A stretch of DNA of 64,000 bases from RYN-230 sp963770545 (GTDB lineage: Bacteria; Actinomycetota; Actinomycetes; Streptosporangiales; Streptosporangiaceae): positions 310,001-374,000 of the forward strand of contig CAVYQF010000008.1 of NCBI GenBank assembly GCA_963770545.1, in the 5' to 3' direction. Below the pieces are notes generated by a model that worked only from the letters and a program-made list of their open reading frames with translations, was not told the origin of the DNA and did no database searches. The first letter of the stretch is position 1, and every line of letters starts with the position of its first letter. Of this stretch, positions 18,158-26,683 are shown piece by piece. The position numbers and the translations under genes were made by a program.

Positions 18158-19867
18158 ATGGCCGGTCGTGGCGAGGGACCCGACTTCGTCGAGTCGCTGG
18201 CCCGTGGGCTGGACGTGCTGCAGTGCTTCAGTGCCGAGCGTCCGCGGATGAGCCTGAGCGAAATCGCCACGGTCTCGGGCCTGGCCCGCCCCACGGCACG
18301 GCGGCTGCTGCTGACCCTGGAGGAACTGGGATTCGTGCGTTTCGCCGAGGGCCAGTTCTCGCTCACACCCCGGGTCCTCTCGCTCGGGATGGCGTTCGTC
18401 GCCTCACTGGGCTTGTGGGAAGTCGGCCGCCCGCACCTCGAGCGGCTCGTCGCCCAGACCGGCGAGTCGTCGTCGATGTCCCAGCTCGACGGCTCGGACA
18501 TCGTGTACGTCGCGCGCGTCGCCGTGCCCAAGCTGATCACGCTGCGGGTCGAGATAGGGACCCGGTTCCCCGCGGCGTACACGTCTCAGGGCAAGGTCTT
18601 GCTGGCTGCCCTCGGCCCGGACGAACTGGCGGGCGTGCTGGCCCAGCCGAGCCGTTCCGGGCTGCCCCGTTTCCTGCCCCGCGACCGGCAGGCGTTCGGC
18701 GAGGAGCTGTCCACCATCCGGGCCCGGGGCTGGGCGCTGGCAGATGAGGAATTGGCGCCGGGAATCCGGTCGATCGCGGCGCCGGTCCGGGACGGCACAG
18801 GGGCCGTGCGGGCCGCCATGAACGTGACCGTGCACGCGGCGGAGACCACCGTGAAGCGGCTGACCGGGGAGTACCTCCCGTTGCTGCTGCGGACAGCGGG
18901 GGATGTGTCCGCCGACTGGGCGTTGTGGCAATCGCGGCCGTACTCGGAGGTGCGGCACGTACTCAGAGGTGGGGCACGTCGGAAGTGGGGCCTCGGAAGT
19001 GGCGCTCGGAAGTGGGGCACTCGGAAGTGGGGCACTCGGAAGCGGGGCACTCGGAAGCGGGGCCTCGGAAGCGGGCACGGGGCTGAACAGGCGGACGACC
19101 GTCCGGATAGTGGTCAGATCCTGATGCTGGCCTCGGGCGCGGGTCGGCGGGGCTTAGCGGCCGGTCCAGCAGCTGATCTCCATGCCGTCCTCGACAGGGA
19201 ACGCCACGCTCACGTAGCCGTGGGCGGGATCCCGGACGTAGTCCAGGTAACCGGCCATGCTCGCGAAGCTGCTGTCGTCGCCGGCCACGATCGCGCCGGG
19301 CGCGAGCCTGGGTTCCAGCAGCTGGAGCACCGGCAGGCAGAGGTCCTTCCACCCGTCCAGCAGCACGACCCCGATGGGGCCGGGCACCTCGGCGAGCGTC
19401 TGGCGCGCATCACCGGCCAGGATGGTCACCACCCGGTCGACGCCGGCCTGCTCGAGGTTGGACTGGGCCGCCTTGACCTTCGCGGTGCTCAGCTCGGTCG
19501 TCACGACGTGGCCGGTGCCGTTGTCGGTCACCGCGGCGGCGAGGTGGATGGTGGAGATGCCGAACGATGTGCCGAACTCCACGACGGTTTCCGGCCGGCT
19601 GGCGCGGACCAGCGCGTAGAGGAGCTGGCCGGCTTCGGGGGAGATGGGCATGTACACGTCCTGGGCGGCGTCAGCCTTTTCGAGCGCCGACGCTGTCGCG
19701 TACGTTCCCCCGGGCAGGATGGCGGAGGCGTCGTTGTCCTGGGCGGCGGCGGCGAACAGCCGGCTGAGCGTGGCCGTTACCTGAGGGGCGGCGAGTGTGT
19801 TGGTCATGCCCGGAATCCTAGACGCAACGTTGCGTCTAGGCAAGGGCCCGGTACGCTGGCCGCATGA
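18158..19867 (+). CDS. IclR-family regulator with abnormal read-through C-terminus
   Basis: Likely controls the divergent phenol hydroxylase. Residues ~10-65 are the winged HTH (MSLSEIATVSGLARPTARRL). Residues ~75-265 are the effector domain, with LRVEIGTRFPAAYTSQGKVL and GIRSIAAPVRDGTGAVRAAM typical of PcaR-type members. Normal members are 255-280 residues and end near SRPYSEV, here at about base 18955. In this copy no stop follows. The frame runs through a GC-rich 15-base minisatellite (RKWGT-type repeats) and then antisense to the whole O-methyltransferase gene, adding ~300 residues. The original stop was probably lost by repeat expansion or an indel. ATG 18158 is preferred over GTG 18092. 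Confidence 0.7.
   Translation: MAGRGEGPDFVESLARGLDVLQCFSAERPRMSLSEIATVSGLARPTARRLLLTLEELGFVRFAEGQFSLTPRVLSLGMAFVASLGLWEVGRPHLERLVAQTGESSSMSQLDGSDIVYVARVAVPKLITLRVEIGTRFPAAYTSQGKVLLAALGPDELAGVLAQPSRSGLPRFLPRDRQAFGEELSTIRARGWALADEELAPGIRSIAAPVRDGTGAVRAAMNVTVHAAETTVKRLTGEYLPLLLRTAGDVSADWALWQSRPYSEVRHVLRGGARRKWGLGSGARKWGTRKWGTRKRGTRKRGLGSGHGAEQADDRPDSGQILMLASGAGRRGLAAGPAADLHAVLDRERHAHVAVGGIPDVVQVTGHAREAAVVAGHDRAGREPGFQQLEHRQAEVLPPVQQHDPDGAGHLGERLARITGQDGHHPVDAGLLEVGLGRLDLRGAQLGRHDVAGAVVGHRGGEVDGGDAERCAELHDGFRPAGADQRVEELAGFGGDGHVHVLGGVSLFERRRCRVRSPGQDGGGVVVLGGGGEQPAERGRYLRGGECVGHARNPRRNVASRQGPGTLAA
18943..19085. repeat. 15-bp minisatellite at the end of the IclR gene
   Basis: About eight imperfect tandem copies of CTCGGAAGTGGGGCA, with variants AAGCGGGGCAC and AAGTGGCG. 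Some units are shortened to 13-14 bases, so the array moves between frames. It occupies the gap between the natural end of the IclR domain and the convergent methyltransferase stop. Confidence 0.8.
19154..19807 (-). CDS. SAM-dependent O-methyltransferase (catechol-OMT-like)
   Basis: Class I methyltransferase of about 217 residues, predicted to methylate a catechol or related hydroxyl with a divalent metal. Motif I is VVEFGTSFGISTIHLAAAV. The acidic motif II is VVTTELSTAK. GVVLLDGWKDLCLPVLQLLE and AIVAGDDSS supply the metal-binding acidic residues of the family. The ATG at 19807 is used rather than upstream codons, which would run through the palindrome. The divergent TetR gene begins 57 bases away with a perfect 24-base palindrome between, so TetR repression is very likely. 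Proximity to a phenol hydroxylase hints at phenolic detoxification. Confidence 0.85.
   Translation of the reverse strand: MTNTLAAPQVTATLSRLFAAAAQDNDASAILPGGTYATASALEKADAAQDVYMPISPEAGQLLYALVRASRPETVVEFGTSFGISTIHLAAAVTDNGTGHVVTTELSTAKVKAAQSNLEQAGVDRVVTILAGDARQTLAEVPGPIGVVLLDGWKDLCLPVLQLLEPRLAPGAIVAGDDSSFASMAGYLDYVRDPAHGYVSVAFPVEDGMEISCWTGR
19817..19840. promoter_or_regulatory. Perfect 24-bp palindromic operator (TetR site)
   Basis: The half-site CCTAGACGCAAC is followed immediately by its exact reverse complement, giving a 24-base perfect palindrome. It is centred between the O-methyltransferase start (19807) and the TetR start (19864), so one bound dimer would cover both promoters. Length and symmetry are typical of TetR-family operators. 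Confidence 0.85.
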
Positions 19868-20466
19868 AGGCTCGCACCCCGGCCCGCCACCACGGCAACC
19901 GGCACGGGCGCAGCGAGGAAGCCCGGCTGGCCGTCCTGGAAGCGGCCGATGACCTGCTGGTCGAGCGCGGTTTCGCGGGCGTGACGATCGAGGGCATCGC
20001 CACCCGGGCGGGGGTCGCGAAGCAGACCATCTACCGCTGGTGGGCCTCGAAGACCGACATCCTTTTTGACGCTCTCACCGTCGACGCGGCCGAGTTCTTC
20101 ACCCCGGCTGACCACGGGGACCTCGGCCGCGACCTGCGGGATCAGCTGGGCCAGCTGGCCACGTTCCTGAGCAGGACGGACGCCGGCGCCGTATTCCGCG
20201 CCCTGGCCGGGCAGGCGCAGCACGACCCGGCCGTCGCCGCCCGGTTCGAGTCTGAGGTCATGGCCCGGCAGCGCGACCGGGATCGTGCGCCGTTCCTGCG
20301 CGCCCGCCGCCGCGGCGAACTGGCCGAGGCCACGGACATCGACCTCGCCATCGACCAGCTGGTCGGCCCCATCTACTACCGGGTTCTCCTGGCCCGGCAA
20401 AGCGTGCCCGTCACGTTCACCGACGCTCTCGTCCGCCGCTATCTGGCCGAGGCCGTGGATTGCTGA
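19864..20466 (+). CDS. TetR-family transcriptional regulator
   Basis: Repressor of 200 residues. The N-terminal HTH is clear: VTIEGIATRAGVAKQTIYRW, then WASKTDILFDAL. The C-terminal half (TFLSRTDAGAVFRALAGQAQ, then IDQLVGPIYYRVLLARQS) matches the ligand-binding fold common in AcrR-like members. It diverges from an O-methyltransferase and the 24-base palindrome lies directly upstream. Autoregulation and control of the methyltransferase are the straightforward inference. Ligand unknown, probably a phenolic. Confidence 0.9.
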   Translation: MKARTPARHHGNRHGRSEEARLAVLEAADDLLVERGFAGVTIEGIATRAGVAKQTIYRWWASKTDILFDALTVDAAEFFTPADHGDLGRDLRDQLGQLATFLSRTDAGAVFRALAGQAQHDPAVAARFESEVMARQRDRDRAPFLRARRRGELAEATDIDLAIDQLVGPIYYRVLLARQSVPVTFTDALVRRYLAEAVDC

Positions 20467-20563
20467 ACCGTTAAGGCCCCACGTCCGGCTGACATCCGGA
20501 TGACGAAAATGACGTCCAACGTCCGGGGAAAAAGTTACGGTCAACGTCGGGCTGATGACTTGC

Positions 20564-20595
20564 CGACGACCATATCGAGATATATCTTCAGGTGT
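20564..20595. promoter_or_regulatory. AT-rich dyad upstream of DUF1707 gene
   Basis: In a GC-rich setting the segment ending before the DUF1707 gene contains ATATC-GA-GATAT (20572-20583), followed by ATCTTC. The dyad resembles the ATATC/GATAT repeats bound by PadR-type regulators in actinomycetes, which is a recollection of the class rather than a match I can verify. It may act as operator or promoter for the gene at 20634. Confidence 0.35.
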
Positions 20596-20633
20596 ACATC
20601 GGGGGCACAACGGGGAATGCGGAGGACCACGTG

Positions 20634-21130
20634 GTGACTGGACCGGACCTGCGTGTCGGAGACGCCGACCGCGAGGCGGTAGCCGCGGCGCTGCGTGAGC
20701 ATTACGCCCAGGGGCGGCTAACCCTGGAGGAGTTCAACCAGCGCATCGACGCGGCGTACGCCGCGACCATGCGGAGCCAGCTCAGCGCGCTGACCCGCGA
20801 TATGCCGCCGGTCGCCGCGCCGGCGGCCGCGGCGCCGGGGCGGGGGCGGCCAGCACGGCGGCCCGGGCGCCGGTCGCCAGCCCGGGGTTCCAGCGGGAGC
20901 GGGCCAGGCACGAGCACGGGCCGCGCTCTCGGGCCCGCCTGGGGCTGTTCCCGGCGCTCATCGCCGCCTTCACGACCTGGCTGCTGATCGTCGGCCTGCA
21001 CTTGAGCCTGTTCCCGCTGCCCGGCAAGCTGGCCATCTTCCTGCTGGTCTTCGGCCTGGTCCGCGGGGTATTCCGGCGGATCTGGCGCTCGGGCCGGGCC
21101 GGGGGCCGCTTCGGCTGCGGTCGCTGGTAG
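20634..21130 (+). pseudogene. DUF1707 (SHOCT-like) membrane protein, frameshifted
   Basis: The N-terminus is a textbook DUF1707 domain: GPDLRVGDADREAVAAALRE, then HYAQGRLTLEEFNQRIDAAY. A linker and a C-terminal membrane hairpin should follow. They exist, but in another frame: ERARHEHGPRSRARLGLFPA, then ALIAAFTTWLLIVGLHLSLF and KLAIFLLVFGLVRGVFRRIW, ending at TAG 21128-21130. The break is at the G-run 20837-20840, where one missing G restores a continuous protein of about 165 residues. Without it the frame ends near 20987. The start is taken at the second of two adjacent GTGs (20631/20634), eight bases after GGAGG. Role unknown; such proteins often sit with envelope stress regulators. Confidence 0.7.
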
Positions 21131-21686
21131 CCCGCGGCGGCCTGACCCTGGCCGGCCTGCCCGTGGCCGGCTGCCCGTGCCCGTGCCGCGCTGGGCGGCG
21201 TGCCGGTCCTCCCGGCCCCGCTCAGGCGGCTGCCGGTTCCGCGGCCGCGCTCGGGCGGCTCCCGCTTCCCGGGCCCCGGTCCGGTTCTCAAACCACTCCA
21301 GCCACCTCAGTCACATGGGCCCCGCCAGGCGCGCCCACATCCGCCGGCCGCGCGTGATCAACCGATTGGTGCTGCTCCAGCATCACCAATCGGTTGATCA
21401 CGAACTCGGAAGATCAGGCAAACGCAACATTGGAAACACTGGCCACTCAGGGCGCAAATTCGCGGCCGAAGGGCCCGGCGCGGTGCGGCCAGAGAGGCGG
21501 ACGCCAGTGGAGGGATCACTAGTCCGGCGCCAGTCGGCGGGACGCAACGCGCGCCTCGGCCCGGCTTCGCATTGATGTAGCCGCTGTTGCGGTTCAGCGG
21601 CCGCGGTAGCGGCGATGATGATGACATGGACCGGTGGTGCCGCGCCTTCCCGGTGGCGCGTGGGTCCGATGGCAGGGAGGTGTCGC
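21131..21686. other. Intergenic region with hairpin repeat
   Basis: A 556-base stretch with no convincing gene. The first ~170 bases are GC-rich, with short repeats of the type GCTCxGGCGGCTxCCG. A 48-base hairpin element sits at 21354-21401. The remainder up to the RodZ-like gene shows no coding pattern on either strand. Confidence 0.6.
21354..21401. repeat. 48-bp palindromic element, copy 1
   Basis: Left arm GTGATCAACCGATTGGTG (21354-21371) and right arm CACCAATCGGTTGATCAC (21384-21401) are perfect reverse complements of 18 bases around a 12-base centre that itself contains TGCTG-CTC-CAGCA. A second copy of identical length lies at 51184-51231. A transcript would form a strong hairpin, but there is no U-tract, so a simple terminator is not proven. 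Confidence 0.9.
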
Positions 21687-22727
21687 GTGAGCATCGGCGA
21701 GACCCTAGCGGAAGCCCGTCACCAGGCAGGTCTCAGCGTTGCGCAGGTCAGCGAGCAGACCCGGATCAGGCCGCCGATCATCCGCAGTATCGAGGCCGAC
21801 GACTACGAGGCGTGCGGCGGCGACTTCTACGCCCGGGGGGACATCCGCAGCATCGCCGAAGTCGTCGGGACCGATCCCGAGCCGCTGATCCACGAATACG
21901 ACCACGCCCACCGGGCACCCGGGCCGGTGGCCGCGACCAGCCTCGACGAACTGCTGGAGCGCTCCCGGCCGCAGTGGCACCGCCGGCCGGGATTCATGCT
22001 GGTGTTCGGCCTGGCGGCCATCGTGATCGTGCTCGGTTTCGTCGGTTACCGGATCATGGGCAGCCCCGGGTCCGGGCCGGCCCTCTCCGTCGCCGCGGAC
22101 GGTAACGCCAGCCCCACCCCGGCCGCGAGCGGGGCTGCAGGCCGCCCGGACGCCGCGCGCTCCTCGCGGGCCACGGCCGGGTCCAGCGCACCCGCCGCGG
22201 CGCCGTCCGGGCAGGCGACGGCCAGTGCGTCGCCGCCCACGACGGGGCCCACCCCGGCGCCGACCCCGGCCCAGCAGGTCCGGGCGCACACGATGGTCCC
22301 GGCGAGCGCGACCGCGTTCGGCCCGCACGGCACCGGGGACGATCCGCAGAACGCGCACCTCGCCATCGACGGCCTGCGCGGCACGGCGTGGCGCACCGAC
22401 TGGTACACCAACGCCCAGTTCGGCAACCTGTACTCCGGCACGGGCCTGCTGGTGGACATGGGCCGGCCGGTCACCGTCACCGGGATCAGGGTCACCCTCG
22501 GCGCGGCCGCAGGCGGGCATTTCCAGATCCGCGTGGGCGACCAGCCGGACCTGGGGGCGCTGCGGCCGGTCGCGGGCTCGGCTGGGCCGGGCGGAATCGT
22601 GCGGCTGGGACTGAGCCGTCCCGCCCACGGGCGTTATGTATTGGTCTGGTTCACCAAGCTGCCGCAGGATCCCGCCGGGACCTACCAGGCGGCCATCTAC
22701 GGAATCGGCGTCAAGGGCCACCCCTGA
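21687..22727 (+). CDS. RodZ-like HTH membrane protein with discoidin-like C-domain
   Basis: Probable cell-shape or envelope scaffold protein, 346 residues. Residues 1-70 are a RodZ-type helix-turn-helix (IGETLAEARHQAGLSVAQVS, then EQTRIRPPIIRSIEADDYEA). One transmembrane helix follows (FMLVFGLAAIVIVLGFVGYR, ~112-133). An ~80-residue Ala/Pro/Ser/Thr-rich periplasmic linker comes next. The C-terminal ~130 residues (AIDGLRGTAWRTDWYTN, then GLLVDMGRPVTVTGIRVTLG, RYVLVWFTKLPQD) look like a discoidin/F5-F8-type carbohydrate-binding sandwich. The GTG at 21687 is chosen because GGGAGG lies just upstream. Confidence 0.8.
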   Translation: MSIGETLAEARHQAGLSVAQVSEQTRIRPPIIRSIEADDYEACGGDFYARGDIRSIAEVVGTDPEPLIHEYDHAHRAPGPVAATSLDELLERSRPQWHRRPGFMLVFGLAAIVIVLGFVGYRIMGSPGSGPALSVAADGNASPTPAASGAAGRPDAARSSRATAGSSAPAAAPSGQATASASPPTTGPTPAPTPAQQVRAHTMVPASATAFGPHGTGDDPQNAHLAIDGLRGTAWRTDWYTNAQFGNLYSGTGLLVDMGRPVTVTGIRVTLGAAAGGHFQIRVGDQPDLGALRPVAGSAGPGGIVRLGLSRPAHGRYVLVWFTKLPQDPAGTYQAAIYGIGVKGHP

Positions 22728-22764
22728 CCCGGCAGCCCTGACCCGCCCCCTGGGAGCGCACTGA

Positions 22765-23157
22765 GTGGATGACGCAATGCTTCCTAGGCGTGACCGAGCC
22801 GAGGCCCGCGGCGGGCAGGAAAGGGTGGATATCAGATCCGTTCAGGCGCTGGCCTGGGCGAACAAGGTCGCCAGGCGTTTCAACACCACCGATGTCCCGC
22901 TGGAGTTCTGCCTGCTGCAAGGGGAGATGGCGGAAGCCTTCGATGCCTGGCGCAAGGGCCGGCCGGATGTCAGTGAAGAACTGGCCGATATCGCGATCTA
23001 CCTGCTGTCGCTGGCCGAGATGCTGGGCATTGACCTGCAGGACGCGGTGGAAGCCAAGCTGGCGAAGAACGCGGCCAGGACTTATGAGTCTTTGCCCAAC
23101 GGCGCGTGGGTCAAGTCGGAGCCAAAAGCGGTAGCTGACGATCCCATAAAGCCGTGA
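22765..23157 (+). CDS. MazG-like nucleotide pyrophosphohydrolase
   Basis: Predicted to hydrolyse (d)NTPs to monophosphates, as a house-cleaning enzyme. The core is LEFCLLQGEMAEAFDAWRKG, then SEELADIAIYLLSLAEMLGI, with the ExxE...ExxD metal-binding pattern of the all-alpha NTP-PPase superfamily. The length (~130) fits single-domain members. The GTG at 22765 has GGGAG eight bases upstream; a GTG at 22825 would also leave the domain intact. The flanking genes do not clearly belong to the same pathway. Confidence 0.8.
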   Translation: MDDAMLPRRDRAEARGGQERVDIRSVQALAWANKVARRFNTTDVPLEFCLLQGEMAEAFDAWRKGRPDVSEELADIAIYLLSLAEMLGIDLQDAVEAKLAKNAARTYESLPNGAWVKSEPKAVADDPIKP

Positions 23158-23281
23158 GTCGGTATCCACTGGCCCGCCGGCCCTGGCCCTCGCGCCCGTG
23201 ACCGGGCGGCCTCGTCGGCCGCGGCCCGGACGGTCAGGTTCAGGCCGCCAATGTGTCGGTGGGCGGGGATAGCGTTCCGCC

Positions 23282-26200
23282 ATGCAATTCGTGGCGCTCC
23301 CGGACCAGGGCTGGCCGGCCATCGATGCCACATCGCTCGTGACCGCCGCCGGAGCGACCAGTTACGACCGCGGCGTCCATTACCTGCGCGAGGGCGCCGT
23401 CACCAGGATGAGCTGGGATCGCGGGCGGCACGAGTTGTACGGCAGCGTGCGCGGCAGCGCCGGCTCGTGTTACGAGACCGTGGCCTACTTCCATCCGGCC
23501 CGGCAGGCGGTGCTGGAGTTCGACCAGGGCCAGTGCAGCTGCCCGGTGGGATTCGACTGCAAGCACGTGGTCGCGCTGGTGCTGGCCGCGGCGCAGGCCC
23601 AGCTGGCCCGGACCGTCACGCAGCGGACCGCTACGCAGCTGACCGCCGGGGCCAGGGCCCGCGCCATGACCTGGGAACAGTCCGTGCAGTCGTGGCTGGA
23701 CCCGGAGCCGGACCCGAGCGTCGGCGGCCCCCCGAACGGCGGCGGCCAGCCCGCCGCCGTGGTGCTGGGCATCGAGCTGTCGCTCGTCCCCGATGCGCGC
23801 CCGGCGTTCTCGGGCGACGTGACCGCCGGCGACGCACCGCCCCGGCTGATGGCCCGCCTGGTCCGGCCGGGACGCAAGGGCTGGGTCGGCGGCTCACTGA
23901 GCTGGACCACGCTGGACTCCCAGTACGGCTACGACGGCTGGCCCGCTCCCCAGACGCAGCTGCTCCAGGAGATCTACGCGGTCTACCGGGCCCGCAGCGG
24001 CCAGCCCTTCTACTACGGCTACGGCGACGACAAGTCGATCGACCTGTCCGCCTTCGAATCGCGCCAGCTCTGGCCGCTGCTGGACGAGGCGGCCGCGCTC
24101 GGCTTGCGGCTGGTCCGGGCCCGCAACCTCGGCCCGCTGGACGGGTATCACCGCGCGGAAGTCTGCCTGGACCTGACCCGCTCCGACCCGTCCGGGCCAC
24201 TGGCCATCACCCCGCAGGTCCGCGTGGATGGCGAGCCGGCGGCCATCACCGTGATCTCTTTCATCGGCGCACAGGGCCATGGCCTGGTCTACGCCGACCG
24301 GGCGGAAACCCAGCGCACCAGCCAGTGCACCCGCTGGCGCTTCCAGCTGGCCAGGACGGTCAAGCCCGTCCCGCCGCAGTTGCAGCAGATGGCGCTGGGC
24401 GGGCGGCGGGTCGAGATCCCGGCCGCCGAGCTGACCCGGTTCCAGGAGACCTACTACCCGAGGCTCCGCGCCGCGACGACCGTCATCTCCTCAGACGACG
24501 CGTTCACGCCGCCCCAGATCACTGGTCCCACGCTGCTGCTGCACGCCGACTACACGGGCCGCCACGACCTCGAGCTCAGCTGCGCCTGGGGCTACCAGAT
24601 CGGCGACTCGCCGATGCGCGTTCCGGTACAGGAACCTGCCGTCGAGGCGCCCTATCGTGACCGCGCCGCCGAGCGGGCGATCGTGGCCGGCCTGGGCCTG
24701 ACCCCCGGCCGTTTCGGGCTGCTCCGGACCAATCCGGTGTCCGACGAGCCGCAGCCCTCGCTCGCCCCGCAGGTCCGGCTCAGCGGGCTGGACACCATGC
24801 GGTTCAGCACCGAGCTGCTGCCCCGGCTGGCTGATCACCCGGACGTCACGGTCGAGATCACCGGCGATCCCGCCGACTACCGGGAGGCCGGCGACTCGCT
24901 GTCCATCAGCGTGTCCGCCGATGCGGTGCCCGACGACCACGACTGGTTCGACCTGGGCATCACCATCACCGTGGCCGGGCAGGAGGTTCCGTTCGCGGAC
25001 GTCTTCGTGGCGCTCAGCCGCGGTGAGCCGTATCTGCTGCTCGCAGACGGTTCCTATTTCTCGCTGCAGAAGCCGGAACTCCAGGCCCTGGCCCGGCTGA
25101 TCGAGGAGGCCCGGGCCCTGCAGGACACGCCGGGCGACGGACTGAAGATCAGCCGGTTCCAGGCCGGATTCTGGGCCGAGCTGACCGAGCTCGGGATCGT
25201 CGGCCGGCAGGCGGCCCGGTGGCAGCAGCAGGTCAGCGGGCTGCTCTGCGCCGAGGCCCAGACCGCTGCGGAACTGCCCCGCACCCTGCACGCCGAGCTG
25301 CGGCCCTACCAGCGGGACGGGTTCGGCTGGCTGGCCGCCCTGTGGCGCCACCAGCTCGGCGGCATCCTCGCCGACGACATGGGGCTGGGCAAGACGCTGC
25401 AGTCCCTGGCGCTCATCTGCCAGGCCCGGGAGGCTGACCCGGATCTTCCGCCCTTCCTGATCGTCGCCCCGACCAGCGTGGTGTCCAACTGGGCCGCCGA
25501 AGCCGCCCGGTTCGCCCCGGGCCTGCCCGTGGTAGCGATCACCGGCACCGCCGCCCGCCGCGGCCAGTCCCTGGAGGAGATCGCCGCGGGCGCCGGCGCG
25601 GTGGTCACCTCCTACACCCTGCTGCGCATGGACTTCGCCGCGTACTCGGGGCTGACCTGGGCCGGACTGATCCTGGACGAAGCCCAGAACGTCAAGAACC
25701 ACCAGTCCAAGACGTACCTGTGCGCCCGACGGCTGGCCGCCCCGGTCAAGATCGCCATCACCGGGACGCCGATGGAGAACAACCTGATGGAGCTGTGGTC
25801 GCTGCTGTCGGTCACCGCGCCGGGCCTGTTCCCCGACCCGGGCCGGTTCCGTGAGTACTACGCCAAGCCGATCGAGCGGGACGGCCGGGCCGACCTGCTG
25901 GCCCAGTTGCGGCGCCGGATCAGGCCGCTGGTCCGGCGGCGCACCAAGGAGCAGGTCGCCGCGGACCTGCCCGCCAAGCAGGAACAGGTGCTGGAGGTGG
26001 AGCTGCATCCGCGGCACCGCCAGCTGTACCAGACCCACCTGCAGCGAGAGCGGCAGAAGGTGCTCAGCCTGATCGATGACCTGGACGCCAACCGGTTCAC
26101 GATCCTGAGCTCACTGACCCTGCTGCGCCAGCTCAGCCTGCACGGCGCGCTCATCGACGACGCGCACCTGGATCTGCCGTGCGCCAAGATCGATCTGCTG

Positions 26201-26683
26201 CTGAGCCAGCTGCAGGACGTGGCGGCCGGCGGCCACCGGGCGCTGGTGTTCAGCCAGTTCACCCGGTTCCTGGGCCGGGTCAGGGAACGGCTCGAGGCGG
26301 CCGGGATGGAGTACTGCTACCTGGACGGCAAGACCCGGGACCGGGCGGCGGAGGTGGCGCGGTTCAAGGACGGCACCGCGCCGGCCTTCCTGATCAGTCT
26401 CAAGGCGGGCGGGTTCGGCCTGAACCTTACCGAGGCCGACTACTGCTTCCTGCTCGACCCGTGGTGGAATCCCGCCACCGAGGCCCAGGCCGTGGACCGG
26501 ACCCACCGCATCGGGCAGTCCCGGAACGTGATGGTTTACCGGCTGATCTCGGCCGGCACCATCGAGGAAAAGGTCGTGGCCCTGCAGGCACGCAAGGCCG
26601 AGCTGTTCACCAGTGTCCTGGACAGCGGCGGCGTGTTCAGCGGCAGCCTGGACGCGGACGACATCCGCGCGCTCTTCACTTAA
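23282..26683 (+). CDS. SWIM-type zinc finger SNF2-family helicase
   Basis: Large (1133-residue) DNA-dependent ATPase of the SWI2/SNF2 class, expected to translocate on DNA and remodel protein-DNA complexes. The N-terminal SWIM finger reads QCSCPVGFDCKHVVALVL (CxC...CxH) at about residue 80. A long middle domain (residues ~300-630) is typical of bacterial SNF2 proteins. Motif I is ILADDMGLGKTLQSLAL, the Walker B box is LILDEAQNVKN, motif III is AITGTPMENNLMELWSLL, and the helicase C half includes VFSQFTRFLGRV, LISLKAGGFGLNLTEADYCF and QAVDRTHRIGQSRNVMVYRL. The C-terminus overlaps the convergent sulfotransferase stop by eight bases. DNA repair is a fair guess. Confidence 0.92.
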   Translation: MQFVALPDQGWPAIDATSLVTAAGATSYDRGVHYLREGAVTRMSWDRGRHELYGSVRGSAGSCYETVAYFHPARQAVLEFDQGQCSCPVGFDCKHVVALVLAAAQAQLARTVTQRTATQLTAGARARAMTWEQSVQSWLDPEPDPSVGGPPNGGGQPAAVVLGIELSLVPDARPAFSGDVTAGDAPPRLMARLVRPGRKGWVGGSLSWTTLDSQYGYDGWPAPQTQLLQEIYAVYRARSGQPFYYGYGDDKSIDLSAFESRQLWPLLDEAAALGLRLVRARNLGPLDGYHRAEVCLDLTRSDPSGPLAITPQVRVDGEPAAITVISFIGAQGHGLVYADRAETQRTSQCTRWRFQLARTVKPVPPQLQQMALGGRRVEIPAAELTRFQETYYPRLRAATTVISSDDAFTPPQITGPTLLLHADYTGRHDLELSCAWGYQIGDSPMRVPVQEPAVEAPYRDRAAERAIVAGLGLTPGRFGLLRTNPVSDEPQPSLAPQVRLSGLDTMRFSTELLPRLADHPDVTVEITGDPADYREAGDSLSISVSADAVPDDHDWFDLGITITVAGQEVPFADVFVALSRGEPYLLLADGSYFSLQKPELQALARLIEEARALQDTPGDGLKISRFQAGFWAELTELGIVGRQAARWQQQVSGLLCAEAQTAAELPRTLHAELRPYQRDGFGWLAALWRHQLGGILADDMGLGKTLQSLALICQAREADPDLPPFLIVAPTSVVSNWAAEAARFAPGLPVVAITGTAARRGQSLEEIAAGAGAVVTSYTLLRMDFAAYSGLTWAGLILDEAQNVKNHQSKTYLCARRLAAPVKIAITGTPMENNLMELWSLLSVTAPGLFPDPGRFREYYAKPIERDGRADLLAQLRRRIRPLVRRRTKEQVAADLPAKQEQVLEVELHPRHRQLYQTHLQRERQKVLSLIDDLDANRFTILSSLTLLRQLSLHGALIDDAHLDLPCAKIDLLLSQLQDVAAGGHRALVFSQFTRFLGRVRERLEAAGMEYCYLDGKTRDRAAEVARFKDGTAPAFLISLKAGGFGLNLTEADYCFLLDPWWNPATEAQAVDRTHRIGQSRNVMVYRLISAGTIEEKVVALQARKAELFTSVLDSGGVFSGSLDADDIRALFT

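Noticed and set aside
18943..19085. CRISPR array
   Set aside because: Tandem 15-base units without unique spacers; it is a minisatellite.
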